The notes beneath the pieces are model-generated. The model worked only from the letters and a program-made list of their open reading frames with translations, was not told where the DNA came from and did no database searches. A program made the translations under genes and the position numbers. A DNA stretch of 64,000 nt. Origin: Clostridia bacterium (GTDB lineage: Bacteria > Bacillota > Clostridia > Oscillospirales > CAG-272). The stretch's first letter is position 1. The number at the start of each line of letters is the position of its first letter. Location: positions 439,596 through 503,595 of the forward strand of contig JAFUQU010000014.1 in assembly GCA_017472255.1 (NCBI GenBank). The letters are read 5' to 3'. Of this stretch, positions 44,538 through 53,065 are shown in pieces.

Positions 44538-44906
44538 ATGGCACGTATTGCCGGTGTTGATATTCCGAACAACAAGAGAGTGGAAATCGCTCTCACCTAT
44601 ATCTACGGTATCGGAAGAAAGAGCGCCATGGACATCCTTACCAAGACTGGTATCGATCCCGATAAGCGCGCTAAGGATCTGACTGAAGAGGATACCGCAA
44701 AGCTCAGAGAAGAGATCGAAAAGAACTATCACGTGGAGGGCGACCTTCGCCGTGACGTTGCTCTGGACATCAAGCGCATGATCGAAATCAACTGCTACCG
44801 CGGTATCAGACACAGAAAAGGTCTGCCCGTAAGAGGTCAGAGAACGAAGACCAATGCGAGAACCAGAAAGGGTCCCGCAAAGACCATCGCAAATAAGAAG
44901 AAGTAA
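44538..44906 (+). CDS. rpsM: 30S ribosomal protein S13
   Basis: 122 residues, with [20 protein letters not shown] and the basic end [20 protein letters not shown]. Head protein contacting P-site tRNA and forming inter-subunit bridges. Confidence 0.98.
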   Translation: MARIAGVDIPNNKRVEIALTYIYGIGRKSAMDILTKTGIDPDKRAKDLTEEDTAKLREEIEKNYHVEGDLRRDVALDIKRMIEINCYRGIRHRKGLPVRGQRTKTNARTRKGPAKTIANKKK

Positions 44907-44920
44907 GGAGTGACCTAAAG

Positions 44921-45325
44921 ATGGCAAAAGCACAGGCTGCTGCGAAGAAGGTTATCAAGAAGCGTCGTGAGCGCAAAAACATCGAAAAGGGTGCTGCTCA
45001 TATCCGCGCTACCTTCAACAACACAATCGTAACCATTTCCGATGTGGCGGGCAACGCCGTATCGTGGGCATCCGCAGGTGAGCTCGGATTCAAGGGTTCG
45101 AGAAAGTCCACGCCTTATGCCGCTCAGATGGCTGCCGAAACTGCTGCAAAGGCTGCTATGGAGCACGGTATGAAGACTGTTGAAGTTTATGTCAAGGGTC
45201 CCGGCGCAGGCCGCGAGTCCGCTATCCGCGCACTGCAGGCTACCGGTCTTGATATCAGCCTCATCAAGGACGTAACGCCGATTCCGCACAACGGATGCCG
45301 TCCGCCTAAGCGCAGACGTGTTTAA
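44921..45325 (+). CDS. rpsK: 30S ribosomal protein S11
   Basis: 134 residues, with [20 protein letters not shown] and [16 protein letters not shown]. Platform protein near the mRNA exit. AAGGAGTGACC precedes the start. Confidence 0.98.
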   Translation: MAKAQAAAKKVIKKRRERKNIEKGAAHIRATFNNTIVTISDVAGNAVSWASAGELGFKGSRKSTPYAAQMAAETAAKAAMEHGMKTVEVYVKGPGAGRESAIRALQATGLDISLIKDVTPIPHNGCRPPKRRRV

Positions 45326-45351
45326 TCTATCCATAAAGGAGGGTAATTAAA

Positions 45352-45978
45352 ATGGCAAGATATACTGGCTCTGCTTGCAGATTATGCCGCAGAGAAGGCT
45401 GCAAGCTGTTCCTGAAGGGCGACCGCTGCCTGTCCGACAAGTGCGCTATCACTACCAGAGGCACCGCTCCTGGTCAGCACGGCGCAGCTAAGAAGATGAT
45501 GGGCGAGTATGGTATGCAGCTTCGCGAAAAGCAGAAGGCTAAGAGATACTATGGCGTTCAGGAGAAGCAGTTCAAGAACTACTTCGAAATCGCAGACAAG
45601 AAGGAAGGCATGTCCGGCGAAAACCTTCTGTCCCTGCTTGAGCGCAGACTCGACAACGTGGTTTACAGAATGGGTCTGGCCGAGAGCCGCAAGGAAGCTC
45701 GTCAGCTCGTCCGCCACAACCATTTCAGACTTAACGGCAAGAAGGTCAACATTCCTTCCATCATCGTGAAGGTTGGCGATGTTGTCACCATCAATGAGAC
45801 CAGCCGTTCTTCCGAGAAGATCAAGGGCCTCATCGAGTCCATGCAGTCCAAGCTCACTCCCAAGTGGCTTGAGGTTGACAAGGAAAACGCTGTCGCCAAG
45901 GTAGTCGCAGTTCCGGCTCGTGACGACGTAGACTTCCCGTTCGAAGAGCAGCTCATCGTTGAATTGTACTCGAAGTAA
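45352..45978 (+). CDS. rpsD: 30S ribosomal protein S4
   Basis: 208 residues, with [20 protein letters not shown] and further Cys in RCLSDKC, giving a zinc-binding N-terminus, plus an S4 RNA-binding domain ([20 protein letters not shown]). Primary 16S assembly protein and, in some bacteria, repressor of the alpha operon. Confidence 0.98.
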   Translation: MARYTGSACRLCRREGCKLFLKGDRCLSDKCAITTRGTAPGQHGAAKKMMGEYGMQLREKQKAKRYYGVQEKQFKNYFEIADKKEGMSGENLLSLLERRLDNVVYRMGLAESRKEARQLVRHNHFRLNGKKVNIPSIIVKVGDVVTINETSRSSEKIKGLIESMQSKLTPKWLEVDKENAVAKVVAVPARDDVDFPFEEQLIVELYSK

Positions 45979-46041
45979 TAACAGCCTCCGATATACCAGT
46001 ACGTTTTCAGGCTGTGTTTATATTCTAAGGAGGGTTATTAA

Positions 46042-46992
46042 ATGATAGAAATAGAGAAGCCCAATATAGCGACCGTTAATTTGAGCGAAGACGGCAAGAG
46101 CGGCAAGTTCATCATCGAGCCTTTGGAGCGCGGTTACGGCATCACTCTCGGCAATTCGCTGCGCAGAGTTCTTCTTAGCTCGCTTCCCGGTGTAGCGGTC
46201 GTCAGCATCAAGATCGACGGCGTTCTCCACGAAATTTCCACCATCCCCGGTGTGAAAGAGGACGTCACCGAAATCGTTCTGAACGTGAAGGGTATTACCG
46301 CAAAGCTGCACACCAGCGGCCCGAAGACCGTCACCATCGACGTCAACGGACAGGCAAATGTGACTGCCGGTGATATCAAGCAGGACGCGGATATCGAGAT
46401 TCTGAATCCCGACCACCACATCGCCACCGTCAGCGAGGGCACCCGCTTCTATATGGAGCTGACCTTCGATCACGGCAGAGGCTATGTCTCGCAGGAGAAG
46501 AATAAGCAGAATAACCCCTCTGTTATCGGTTTGATTTATACCGACTCGATCTACACGCCGGTGTACAACGTAAACTACACCGTCGAAAATACCCGTGTCG
46601 GCAGCAACACCGATTACGACAAGCTGACGCTTGACGTTCTGACCAACGGTACAATTTCAGCTAAAGAAGCTATCTCACTTGGCGCCAAGATACTCAACGA
46701 GCATCTCAACCTCTTTGTCGATCTTTCGGATGAGGCAAAGAAGGCAGAAATCATGGTTGAGCGCGAAGAGACCATCAAGGAAAAAGTTCTTGAGATGACC
46801 ATTGAGGAGCTTGACATGTCGGTACGCAGCTTCAACTGCTTGAAGCGCGCCGGCATTGACACGGTTGAAGATCTTACCAACCGCACCGAGGAGGACATGA
46901 TTAAGGTCCGCAACCTCGGTAAGAAATCGCTCGAGGAAGTTATTCAGAAATTACACTCCCTCGGTCTTGATTTGAAGAAGGAAGAGGAATGA
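46042..46992 (+). CDS. rpoA: RNA polymerase alpha subunit
   Basis: 316 residues. The N-terminal dimerisation domain has [20 protein letters not shown] and [10 protein letters not shown]. The C-terminal domain (about 240-310: [40 protein letters not shown]) binds UP elements and activators. AAGGAGGG precedes the ATG. It is followed by a UUCG-loop hairpin and rplQ. Confidence 0.98.
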   Translation: MIEIEKPNIATVNLSEDGKSGKFIIEPLERGYGITLGNSLRRVLLSSLPGVAVVSIKIDGVLHEISTIPGVKEDVTEIVLNVKGITAKLHTSGPKTVTIDVNGQANVTAGDIKQDADIEILNPDHHIATVSEGTRFYMELTFDHGRGYVSQEKNKQNNPSVIGLIYTDSIYTPVYNVNYTVENTRVGSNTDYDKLTLDVLTNGTISAKEAISLGAKILNEHLNLFVDLSDEAKKAEIMVEREETIKEKVLEMTIEELDMSVRSFNCLKRAGIDTVEDLTNRTEEDMIKVRNLGKKSLEEVIQKLHSLGLDLKKEEE

Positions 46993-46997
46993 GCGTA

Positions 46998-47013
46998 ACG
47001 CCCTTCGGGGCGT
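46998..47013 (+). other. UUCG tetraloop hairpin between rpoA and rplQ
   Basis: ACGCCC-TTCG-GGGCGT, a very stable 6-bp stem with a UUCG loop and no T run. It may modulate mRNA stability or rplQ expression. Confidence 0.5.
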
Positions 47014-47071
47014 GCGCCCACCCCAAACTCTGATACTCACACTAAAGAATCCGCAAAAGGAGGGAATTCCA

Positions 47072-47497
47072 ATGCCCGGAACCAGAAAGCTCGGCAGAAC
47101 CACTGCGCATAGAAAGGCTATGCTCAGAGGTATGGTAACTTATCTGCTGGAAAATGGAGCGATCGAAACCACCCTGACCCGTGCCAAGGAGGTTCGTGCT
47201 CTGACTGAGAAGATGATTACTCTCGGTAAGGCAAATACACTCGCATCCCGCCGTGCAGCGCTCGCCTTCATCACGAAGGAAGACGTTGTCAAGAAGCTGT
47301 TCGACGTAATCGCCCCCGATTACGCTGACATCAACGGCGGTTACACCCAGATCTACAAGCTCGGACCGCGCAGAGGTGACGCAGCCGAAATGGCTCTGAT
47401 CAAGCTCACCAAGTACGAGAATGTTAAGGCTGAGGAGCCGAAGGCCGACAAGAAGGCTAAGAAGGCTGAAGAGGCTGCTGAGGATAAGGCTGAATAA
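47072..47497 (+). CDS. rplQ: 50S ribosomal protein L17 with Lys/Ala/Glu tail
   Basis: 141 residues. It has [20 protein letters not shown], then the core ending at [10 protein letters not shown], plus a low-complexity tail ([18 protein letters not shown]). The start at 47072 follows AAAGGAGGG. Last gene of the ribosomal operon. Confidence 0.97.
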   Translation: MPGTRKLGRTTAHRKAMLRGMVTYLLENGAIETTLTRAKEVRALTEKMITLGKANTLASRRAALAFITKEDVVKKLFDVIAPDYADINGGYTQIYKLGPRRGDAAEMALIKLTKYENVKAEEPKADKKAKKAEEAAEDKAE

Positions 47498-47536
47498 AAT
47501 CAGTTCCATAAGTCAACTGCCTGACGCAATTAAAAC

Positions 47537-47573
47537 AAAATCCGCAGAGAACTTGCATCTCTGCGGATTTTAT
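47537..47573 (+). terminator. Terminator of the ribosomal operon
   Basis: A 14-bp perfect stem AAAATCCGCAGAGA (47537-47550) with TCTCTGCGGATTTT (47558-47571), loop ACTTGCA. Confidence 0.88.
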
Positions 47574-47581
47574 GTTATAAT
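47553..47581 (+). promoter_or_regulatory. Promoter nested in the rplQ terminator
   Basis: TTGCAT (47553-47558), 17 bp, TATAAT (47576-47581). The -35 lies in the terminator loop and its 3' arm forms the spacer. Confidence 0.6.
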
Positions 47582-47613
47582 GAACGTATCTTTAATTAAA
47601 ACGAGGTGACGAA

Positions 47614-48450
47614 ATGCATATCTCTGTTTCAAAGGTAAGCGACAGCCATATTCCGTTTGTAGCACAGGCGGGCTTTTTCGGGGTGGACGAGTCGTTCGCG
47701 GGACATACGAAGCGGGATGAGATTCTGACGGAGGAGTATGATAAAGCTGTGCTTGCCCGGTTTGAAAGGTTGAAGGCGCAGAATCTGGCTGTATGCCAGA
47801 CGCATTTAACCTTCTGGCCGGGTCATATTCCGCCGGTGGGAGACGGTACTTATGAGGATTATGAAGCGTTTTTCCTGCCGGTGCTTGCAAAGGAAATTAT
47901 GCTGACGGAGAAAATGTGCTGCCGTACCGCGGTGATGCATCCATATTTTGAGGTGGACAGGGAAAAAAGCCGCGAGGGAAATGTGCGCCTGATCGAGAAG
48001 CTGCTGCCTTTGCTGGAACGGCATCATGTGGTGCTGTCTTTGGAAAATATCTACGGTCCCGGTTATGGGGACGTACATCTTTCCACGGCGGAGGATTTGC
48101 TGTATTATACGGAGCGGTTTCAAAGCCCTTATGTCGGCATCTGCCTTGACACGGGGCACGCGGTGATTCGCGGTCAGGATCCTGTTGCCATGCTGGAGAA
48201 AATCGCGCATCGATTGACGGCACTGCATCTGCATACCACGATTCCCCGCGAGGATTTTCACTGCATTCCCTATATGATCGGATATGGCGACCGTATAGAC
48301 TGGGAGCGTTTTTATGAGGTTTTGTCCCGGTCGGCTTATGAGGGGACGTTCAACATGGAAGTGAAGATTCCGAAGTCTTTGAGCGATGCGGCGGCTGCGC
48401 TGTATTATCAGCTGTCTTTTCGAATTGCAAAGGATATTGTCGGCGGATAA
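47614..48450 (+). CDS. Sugar phosphate isomerase/epimerase-like TIM barrel
   Basis: 278 residues of the xylose isomerase-like superfamily. Candidate metal ligands are Glu in VVLSLENIYG, Asp and His in GICLDTGHAVI, His in LTALHLHTT and Glu in GTFNMEVKIP. Members isomerise sugars or act as endonuclease IV-like enzymes; the length and absence of DNA-binding loops favour a sugar substrate. Specificity cannot be read. It has its own promoter inside the preceding terminator, and no terminator is visible after it. Confidence 0.82.
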   Translation: MHISVSKVSDSHIPFVAQAGFFGVDESFAGHTKRDEILTEEYDKAVLARFERLKAQNLAVCQTHLTFWPGHIPPVGDGTYEDYEAFFLPVLAKEIMLTEKMCCRTAVMHPYFEVDREKSREGNVRLIEKLLPLLERHHVVLSLENIYGPGYGDVHLSTAEDLLYYTERFQSPYVGICLDTGHAVIRGQDPVAMLEKIAHRLTALHLHTTIPREDFHCIPYMIGYGDRIDWERFYEVLSRSAYEGTFNMEVKIPKSLSDAAAALYYQLSFRIAKDIVGG

Positions 48451-48504
48451 CTGGAACTTTGCGGGAATTCTATGAAAAGCATGAAATTTTAGCGAAACTG
48501 ACGA

Positions 48505-48533
48505 TTGATATTTGTTGGTGAGTGGCGTATAAT
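48505..48533 (+). promoter_or_regulatory. Sigma-A promoter of the coaW-HAD operon
   Basis: TTGATA (48505-48510), 17 bp, TATAAT (48528-48533). Confidence 0.75.
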
Positions 48534-48565
48534 ATTGAGTAAATATCAACGTGGAGGAATGATTC

Positions 48566-49396
48566 ATGAGTGTTGTTATAGGCATAGACGTCGGCGGAAG
48601 CACGACGAAAATTGTGGGATTTGACCGCAGAGACGGCGGGAACAAGCTGATTCAGCCGCTGTTCGTCCGGGCGACCGATCCCATTACCGCGCTGTACGGC
48701 GCGTTCGGCAAGTTCACCGATCAGAACGGCATCGAGCTGTCGGACATCGAAATCGTTAAGGTGACGGGCGTTGGTTCGGCGAAGATCACAAAGCCGATCT
48801 ACGGTCTGCGTTGCGAACACGTGTCCGAGTTTGACTGTATCGGTTTGGGCGGCTTATATCTGTCCGGGCTGGAGGAAGCCATCGTGGTCAGCCTTGGCAC
48901 CGGTACGGCGCTGATTCATGCACGCCGGGGCGAGAAGATGGAGTACCTGGGCGGTACGGGCGTGGGCGGCGGTACGCTGATCGGTCTGTCCAAGCGTATG
49001 CTGGGGCTGGAGGATATTCAGCATATTCAGGAGCTGGCCGAAAGCGGCGATCTGGACAAGATCGACTGGAGAATCCGCGACATCAGCAAGAAAGACATTC
49101 TTCCCGGCGCGCCCGATGCCATGACCGCGTCCAACTTCGGCAATATCAGCGATATCGCGTCCAAATCGGACGTGGCGCTGGGCATTATCAATATGGTCTT
49201 CGAGACGATCGCCATGGTGGCCATGTTCGCGGCTCGCAACTATGATCTGCGCGACATCGTGCTCACCGGCAACCTGACCACCCTGAATAAAGCCAAGGGC
49301 ATCTTCGGCGGCATGAATTCCATGTTCAATCTGAATTTTATGATTCCCGAAAATTCTCAATTCGGAACTGTGATAGGAGCTGCATTAACAAAATGA
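48566..49396 (+). CDS. coaW: Type II pantothenate kinase
   Basis: 276 residues of the ASKHA fold. The phosphate-1 motif is VIGIDVGGSTTKIVGFD, the phosphate-2 region is VVSLGTGTALIHA with GGTGVGGGTLIGLS, and the adenosine loop is near DIVLTGNLTTL. Phosphorylates pantothenate, the first step of CoA synthesis, and the type II form is usually insensitive to CoA feedback. It overlaps the next gene by four bases (ATGA), so the two are coupled. Confidence 0.92.
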   Translation: MSVVIGIDVGGSTTKIVGFDRRDGGNKLIQPLFVRATDPITALYGAFGKFTDQNGIELSDIEIVKVTGVGSAKITKPIYGLRCEHVSEFDCIGLGGLYLSGLEEAIVVSLGTGTALIHARRGEKMEYLGGTGVGGGTLIGLSKRMLGLEDIQHIQELAESGDLDKIDWRIRDISKKDILPGAPDAMTASNFGNISDIASKSDVALGIINMVFETIAMVAMFAARNYDLRDIVLTGNLTTLNKAKGIFGGMNSMFNLNFMIPENSQFGTVIGAALTK

Positions 49397-50193
49397 TTAA
49401 GACAATTGCTGATAAAAAGCTGTATATTTTCGACCAGGACGGCACCATTTATCTGGGCGGACAGGTATTCCCCTGCGCGGTGGAATTCATCCGTTCGCTG
49501 CGTGAGGCAGGGAAGCGGGTGCTGTTTTTCACCAACAATGCGTCCCATTCGCCGAAATTCTATCTGGACAAGCTGACCCGTCTGGGATTCGCTCCCACGC
49601 CCGCCGAAATTCTCACCTCGGGCAACGTGACTATCGAGTTCCTCAAGCGTCATCGTCCGGGCAAGAGCGTCTATCTGGTGGGTACGCCCGATCTAGAAAG
49701 TCAGTTCCGCGAGGAAGGCATCGCTCTCGCCGACGGCAGCGAGGATAAGGTGGACATCGTCATCACCAGCTTTGACACTACGCTGACCTACAAGAAGCTG
49801 GACGACGCCTGCCGCTTTATTCGCGGCGGTGCGGAATATCTGTCCACCCATCCCGATTTTAACTGCCCCACCGAGACCGGCTTCATCCCGGACAGCGGCG
49901 CGATTTCCGCGTTCGTTACCGCGTCCACCGGCGTGGTGCCGACCTATTTCGGCAAGCCTTATGCCCAGACCGTGGACATGATTGCCGAGGTTACGGGCAT
50001 CGCACGGGAGGATATGGTGGTCTTCGGCGACCGCCTGTACACCGATATCGCGTTGGGCAAAAAGCACGGCGTGACCGCCGTGCTGGTGCTGTCCGGTGAA
50101 ACGCAGATGGCTGACGTGGAAAAGGCCAAACCCGAGGAGCGTCCCGACTTTATTTATGATGATCTGGGCGCGGTTATGATTGCGGCTGAATAA
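49393..50193 (+). CDS. HAD-superfamily class IIA phosphatase (NagD-like)
   Basis: 266 residues. HAD motif I is FDQDGTIYLGG (nucleophile first Asp), motif II is in VLFFTNNASHS and motif IV is FGDRLYTDIALG; the class II cap lies between. Family members dephosphorylate sugar phosphates, nucleotides or 4-nitrophenyl phosphate. Coupled to coaW through an ATGA overlap. Its last 20 bases overlap the 3' end of the minus-strand gene at 50174. Confidence 0.9.
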   Translation: MIKTIADKKLYIFDQDGTIYLGGQVFPCAVEFIRSLREAGKRVLFFTNNASHSPKFYLDKLTRLGFAPTPAEILTSGNVTIEFLKRHRPGKSVYLVGTPDLESQFREEGIALADGSEDKVDIVITSFDTTLTYKKLDDACRFIRGGAEYLSTHPDFNCPTETGFIPDSGAISAFVTASTGVVPTYFGKPYAQTVDMIAEVTGIAREDMVVFGDRLYTDIALGKKHGVTAVLVLSGETQMADVEKAKPEERPDFIYDDLGAVMIAAE

Positions 50194-50467
50194 GGATTCC
50201 ACTGTCCCGCGCTAACTGAACGACGGCCTGCGCCATATCGCTCAGAAGCTCCCACGCGCCGCTCAAGACCTGGGAAGCCGTTTTCAGGAACAAATCCCTG
50301 CTGGCGGCTTCCGGCTTTTGTGCGTCCTCTGCGGCGGCCATGACGGACACATCCTCTGCTTCGATGCTCTCTTCCTGCGGGATATTCATATCCGACACAG
50401 CGGAGAACATGGACAGAAGCATGGTGAGCATCAGAAGACGGAAGGCGGTGCGCAGCAGGAATTTCAT
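50174..50467 (-). CDS. Small exported or membrane-attached protein, function unknown
   Basis: 97 residues with a hydrophobic start (MKFLLRTAFRLLMLTMLLSM) that could be a signal peptide or anchor, an acidic middle (EESIEAEDVS) and an amphipathic helical end. I recognise no family. It follows spoIIP by 14 bp on the same strand, so it is probably the third gene of the gpr-spoIIP operon, and its end overlaps the HAD gene by 20 bp in antisense. Confidence 0.6.
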   Translation of the reverse strand: MKFLLRTAFRLLMLTMLLSMFSAVSDMNIPQEESIEAEDVSVMAAAEDAQKPEAASRDLFLKTASQVLSGAWELLSDMAQAVVQLARDSGILIQPQS

Positions 50468-50481
50468 CGTTTTGGTATCCT

Positions 50482-51732
50482 TTACTTTGAATTTTCGCGG
50501 ATCAGGTCGATCAGCGAGTATGTAAGATACTCGGCGGCGGTTTTGGCTTCGGTCAGGGTATTGCCTGCCGAGCCGATTTCGATAAGCAGCGAGCCGGGTG
50601 CGAACTGTTCGTTGAAGGACGCGCCCCGGATGTTGATGGGGCGGGCGAATCTGCTGTAGTCGGTGGTCAGCTTCTCCTGAAGGGAGACAGCGACGGTCAG
50701 GTTATCCTGCCAGAGCGGGTGATCCGCTCCCTTCTCGTCGGTGCCTACCAGCAGCATGATCTGAGCGGTCAGCCGTCCGTTGATGTTCGTCACCGGCTTG
50801 ATCAGATCGCCGTTGGTGCGGGAGATGGCGTCCCGGTGGACGTCGAAGACATATTGAATGGATGGGTATTCGGTCAGATACTTCTGAATCGTGTCGGCGG
50901 CCAGATTGTAGGAGTTTTGATAGGATTCTAGATCATGCATGATCTCACAGTGAATGGTAGGAATGCCCGCCTCGTTGAGAAGATCTGCCATGACTTCGCC
51001 TACGGCTACGATGTTTTCGGTGATATCCGAGCTTCGCATATTGGTATTCGGAGATACGGAGGTTACGCCTTCCGGCGCGAAGGCTTCGGTGCCGTGGGTA
51101 TGCAGAATCAGCACCAGCGGCTCAGTTTGCGCCATGACGGCGGTGTCCTCGCCCCATTTGCGCAGATAGGCGGTGATGGGATATTCCCGTTCCAGCGCTT
51201 CGTCGGCGTTCACCTCGTACGCGGTGGTATTGGAGAAAAGCACCTGCCCGCTTGCAGCGTTCTGGGTCAGGTCATACGGTACGAGCGCCAGCTCGCCTGT
51301 GGGAACCGAGGAACGGTCGAAGGCGTAAATGTCGGTATCGGTGGGAATGAGCGTCTGAGGCTCGTCCAGCGCGTTCTGGGGCGTTTCGGCGCCCGGACGG
51401 TCATCGGGCTGTATCTGCGGCAGGCTGGCGATTCCGGTGTTTTCTTCGCCGCTGTCGAAGTAAAGGGCGTCGTTGCCGAAGAAGGCCTGGGACAGCAGAA
51501 ACTGGCTGACCGCCTCGGAATCGGGCAGGGCGGCTTTCTCCGGGTAATCGAAGCAGCGGCGGGCGGTGGCTGTGGGCGACCAGACCGACAGCTGGGTGCT
51601 GACCCATCGCCCCACCGTCAAAGTCAGCGTCAGACCGCCCAGCACGGCTGTCAGCGCCGCTGCGCAGCGGATCAGGTAGCTGCGGGGGTAATAGCCGGTT
51701 TGATATCTTCGTTCGTTTATAAGCTGCTGCAT
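50482..51732 (-). CDS. spoIIP: Stage II sporulation protein P (septal peptidoglycan hydrolase)
   Basis: 416 residues: an N-terminal membrane helix (about 22-44), a variable linker, then the SpoIIP amidase/endopeptidase domain with LVLILHTHGTEAFAPEG, DSYENS-type LESYQNSYNLAADTIQKYL, YVFDVHRDAI and NEQFAPGSLLIEIGSAGNTL. With SpoIID and SpoIIM it thins septal peptidoglycan during engulfment. It lies directly downstream of gpr, the usual Firmicutes order. Confidence 0.95.
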   Translation of the reverse strand: MQQLINERRYQTGYYPRSYLIRCAAALTAVLGGLTLTLTVGRWVSTQLSVWSPTATARRCFDYPEKAALPDSEAVSQFLLSQAFFGNDALYFDSGEENTGIASLPQIQPDDRPGAETPQNALDEPQTLIPTDTDIYAFDRSSVPTGELALVPYDLTQNAASGQVLFSNTTAYEVNADEALEREYPITAYLRKWGEDTAVMAQTEPLVLILHTHGTEAFAPEGVTSVSPNTNMRSSDITENIVAVGEVMADLLNEAGIPTIHCEIMHDLESYQNSYNLAADTIQKYLTEYPSIQYVFDVHRDAISRTNGDLIKPVTNINGRLTAQIMLLVGTDEKGADHPLWQDNLTVAVSLQEKLTTDYSRFARPINIRGASFNEQFAPGSLLIEIGSAGNTLTEAKTAAEYLTYSLIDLIRENSK

Positions 51733-51794
51733 GGTGTTTACCGTCCTTTGATTTTGATTTCGTGACAGTATATGCGGCAGGGCGGCGGCATATG

Positions 51795-52670
51795 TCAGCC
51801 GGATTGAAAGGCAAGCTCCAGCGAGCGTGCCGTCAGTCTCGACAGTTCGCGGACGATGGTGTCGGTTTCCTTGGGGGTGACGAAGAAGCTGCGTCCGTTT
51901 CGCAGCACTTCGTGAAGCTCGCCGGGCAGACGGTCGGCGTCCAATCCGGCCCGCTCCAGCGCGTCCAGCACCAGCGTGGAGGAATCCACCACCGTGGGAA
52001 TTCCCAGCGCGATGACCGGCACACCCAGCGTCTCCTCGTCGATGGAGCGGCGGCGGTTGCCGATGCCCGAACCGGGGCTGATGCCGCTGCTGCCAAGCTG
52101 AAGCGTGGTGGCGAGACGTTCCGTGGAGCGGGCGCAGAGGGCGTCGATAGCGATGACCAGCCGGGGCTTGACGTGCTCGCAGGCTCCTTTGATCAGCTCG
52201 ACGGTTTCGATGCCGGTCTGTCCCAGCACGCCGGGGGTGACGGCGGAGATTTCCCGTCCGCCCAGCATATGGAACAAGCGGCTGTCCCTCGGCTTGATGT
52301 GCCGGGTAACGGTGAGCAGCCCCACCGCTTCGTCGCCGATGGCGTCGGCGGTGATGCGGCGGTTGCCCAGACCTGCGATGAGGATGTTGTCCGGCATACT
52401 TCCACAGAGATCGGCGGCAAGGCGGCAGAGGCGGTCGGCGATCAGATGGGCGGCGGTGTCGAAATCCTCGTCGGAGGCAAGCCAGATGCGGCCGAGGTCG
52501 AAGGTGATATATTGTCCCTTCGGCTTGCCGAGACGCGCGGCGGCTTCGTCGGTGGCGATGGTGATGGCGGAGATGGTGAAAGGACCGTGGCCTTCGGTCT
52601 GCTCGTCGATGCCGGTGCGGTCGGTCATGTAAAGCTCGGCGGCCAAGTCTGTGCGGCGGTAGGGGTTCAT
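51795..52670 (-). CDS. gpr: Germination protease GPR
   Basis: 291 residues of the aspartate-type spore protease that degrades small acid-soluble proteins at germination. It has RTDLAAELYMTDRTGIDEQT, ILIAGLGNRRITADAIGDEA, TPGVLGQTGIETVELIKGAC and SSGISPGSGIGNRRRSIDEE. The N-terminal residues form the propeptide that is autoprocessed. The start at 52670 has AAAGGAG six bases upstream; an upstream ATG at 52703 is less well placed. A CATACATA box at 52739-52732 (minus strand) may be part of a sporulation sigma promoter. Confidence 0.95.
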   Translation of the reverse strand: MNPYRRTDLAAELYMTDRTGIDEQTEGHGPFTISAITIATDEAAARLGKPKGQYITFDLGRIWLASDEDFDTAAHLIADRLCRLAADLCGSMPDNILIAGLGNRRITADAIGDEAVGLLTVTRHIKPRDSRLFHMLGGREISAVTPGVLGQTGIETVELIKGACEHVKPRLVIAIDALCARSTERLATTLQLGSSGISPGSGIGNRRRSIDEETLGVPVIALGIPTVVDSSTLVLDALERAGLDADRLPGELHEVLRNGRSFFVTPKETDTIVRELSRLTARSLELAFQSG

Positions 52671-52899
52671 GGAAGGCTCCTTTTCTTTGTTCAATTTGCT
52701 CATCGAAATCTTTCCCCGGTGGAGCTGATTTTATGTATGGACGGGGTAATTCTGGTTAAATTGTGTGAAAACAGTCTGAAATCCGCAGGCTGGGCTTTCT
52801 GGACGTTCGATAAAAGTGAAATATTTGTGCAATAATTATAATTTTATCGAGACGGATTGTGCAATAGTATAAATCTTTATTTTTTTTGCAAATTAGTCA

Positions 52900-52928
52900 T
52901 TGATTATATAGAAATTTAATGATATAAT
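52900..52928 (+). promoter_or_regulatory. Sigma-A promoter of the oligopeptide-binding lipoprotein
   Basis: TTGATT (52900-52905), 17 bp, TATAAT (52923-52928), giving a leader of about 130 nt. The rest of the stretch 52671-53065 is AT-rich; I see no gene in it. Confidence 0.7.
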
Positions 52929-53065
52929 ATAAGCAATATCCTAATAATGCTGCGTATGTTTCTGCGGGCGCTTTCTGCTCCCGGGACGGCGCAAGCCTTA
53001 TTTCGTACACGATCCTGTCTCGGTATCGCCGGGCAGGGTGAATTTGAGGAGGAGTCACACCTATT

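Noticed and set aside
52930..53065. Riboswitch or T-box ahead of the oligopeptide-binding lipoprotein
   Set aside because: The 130-nt leader has some GC-rich dyads but no T-box specifier or antiterminator motif and no terminator.
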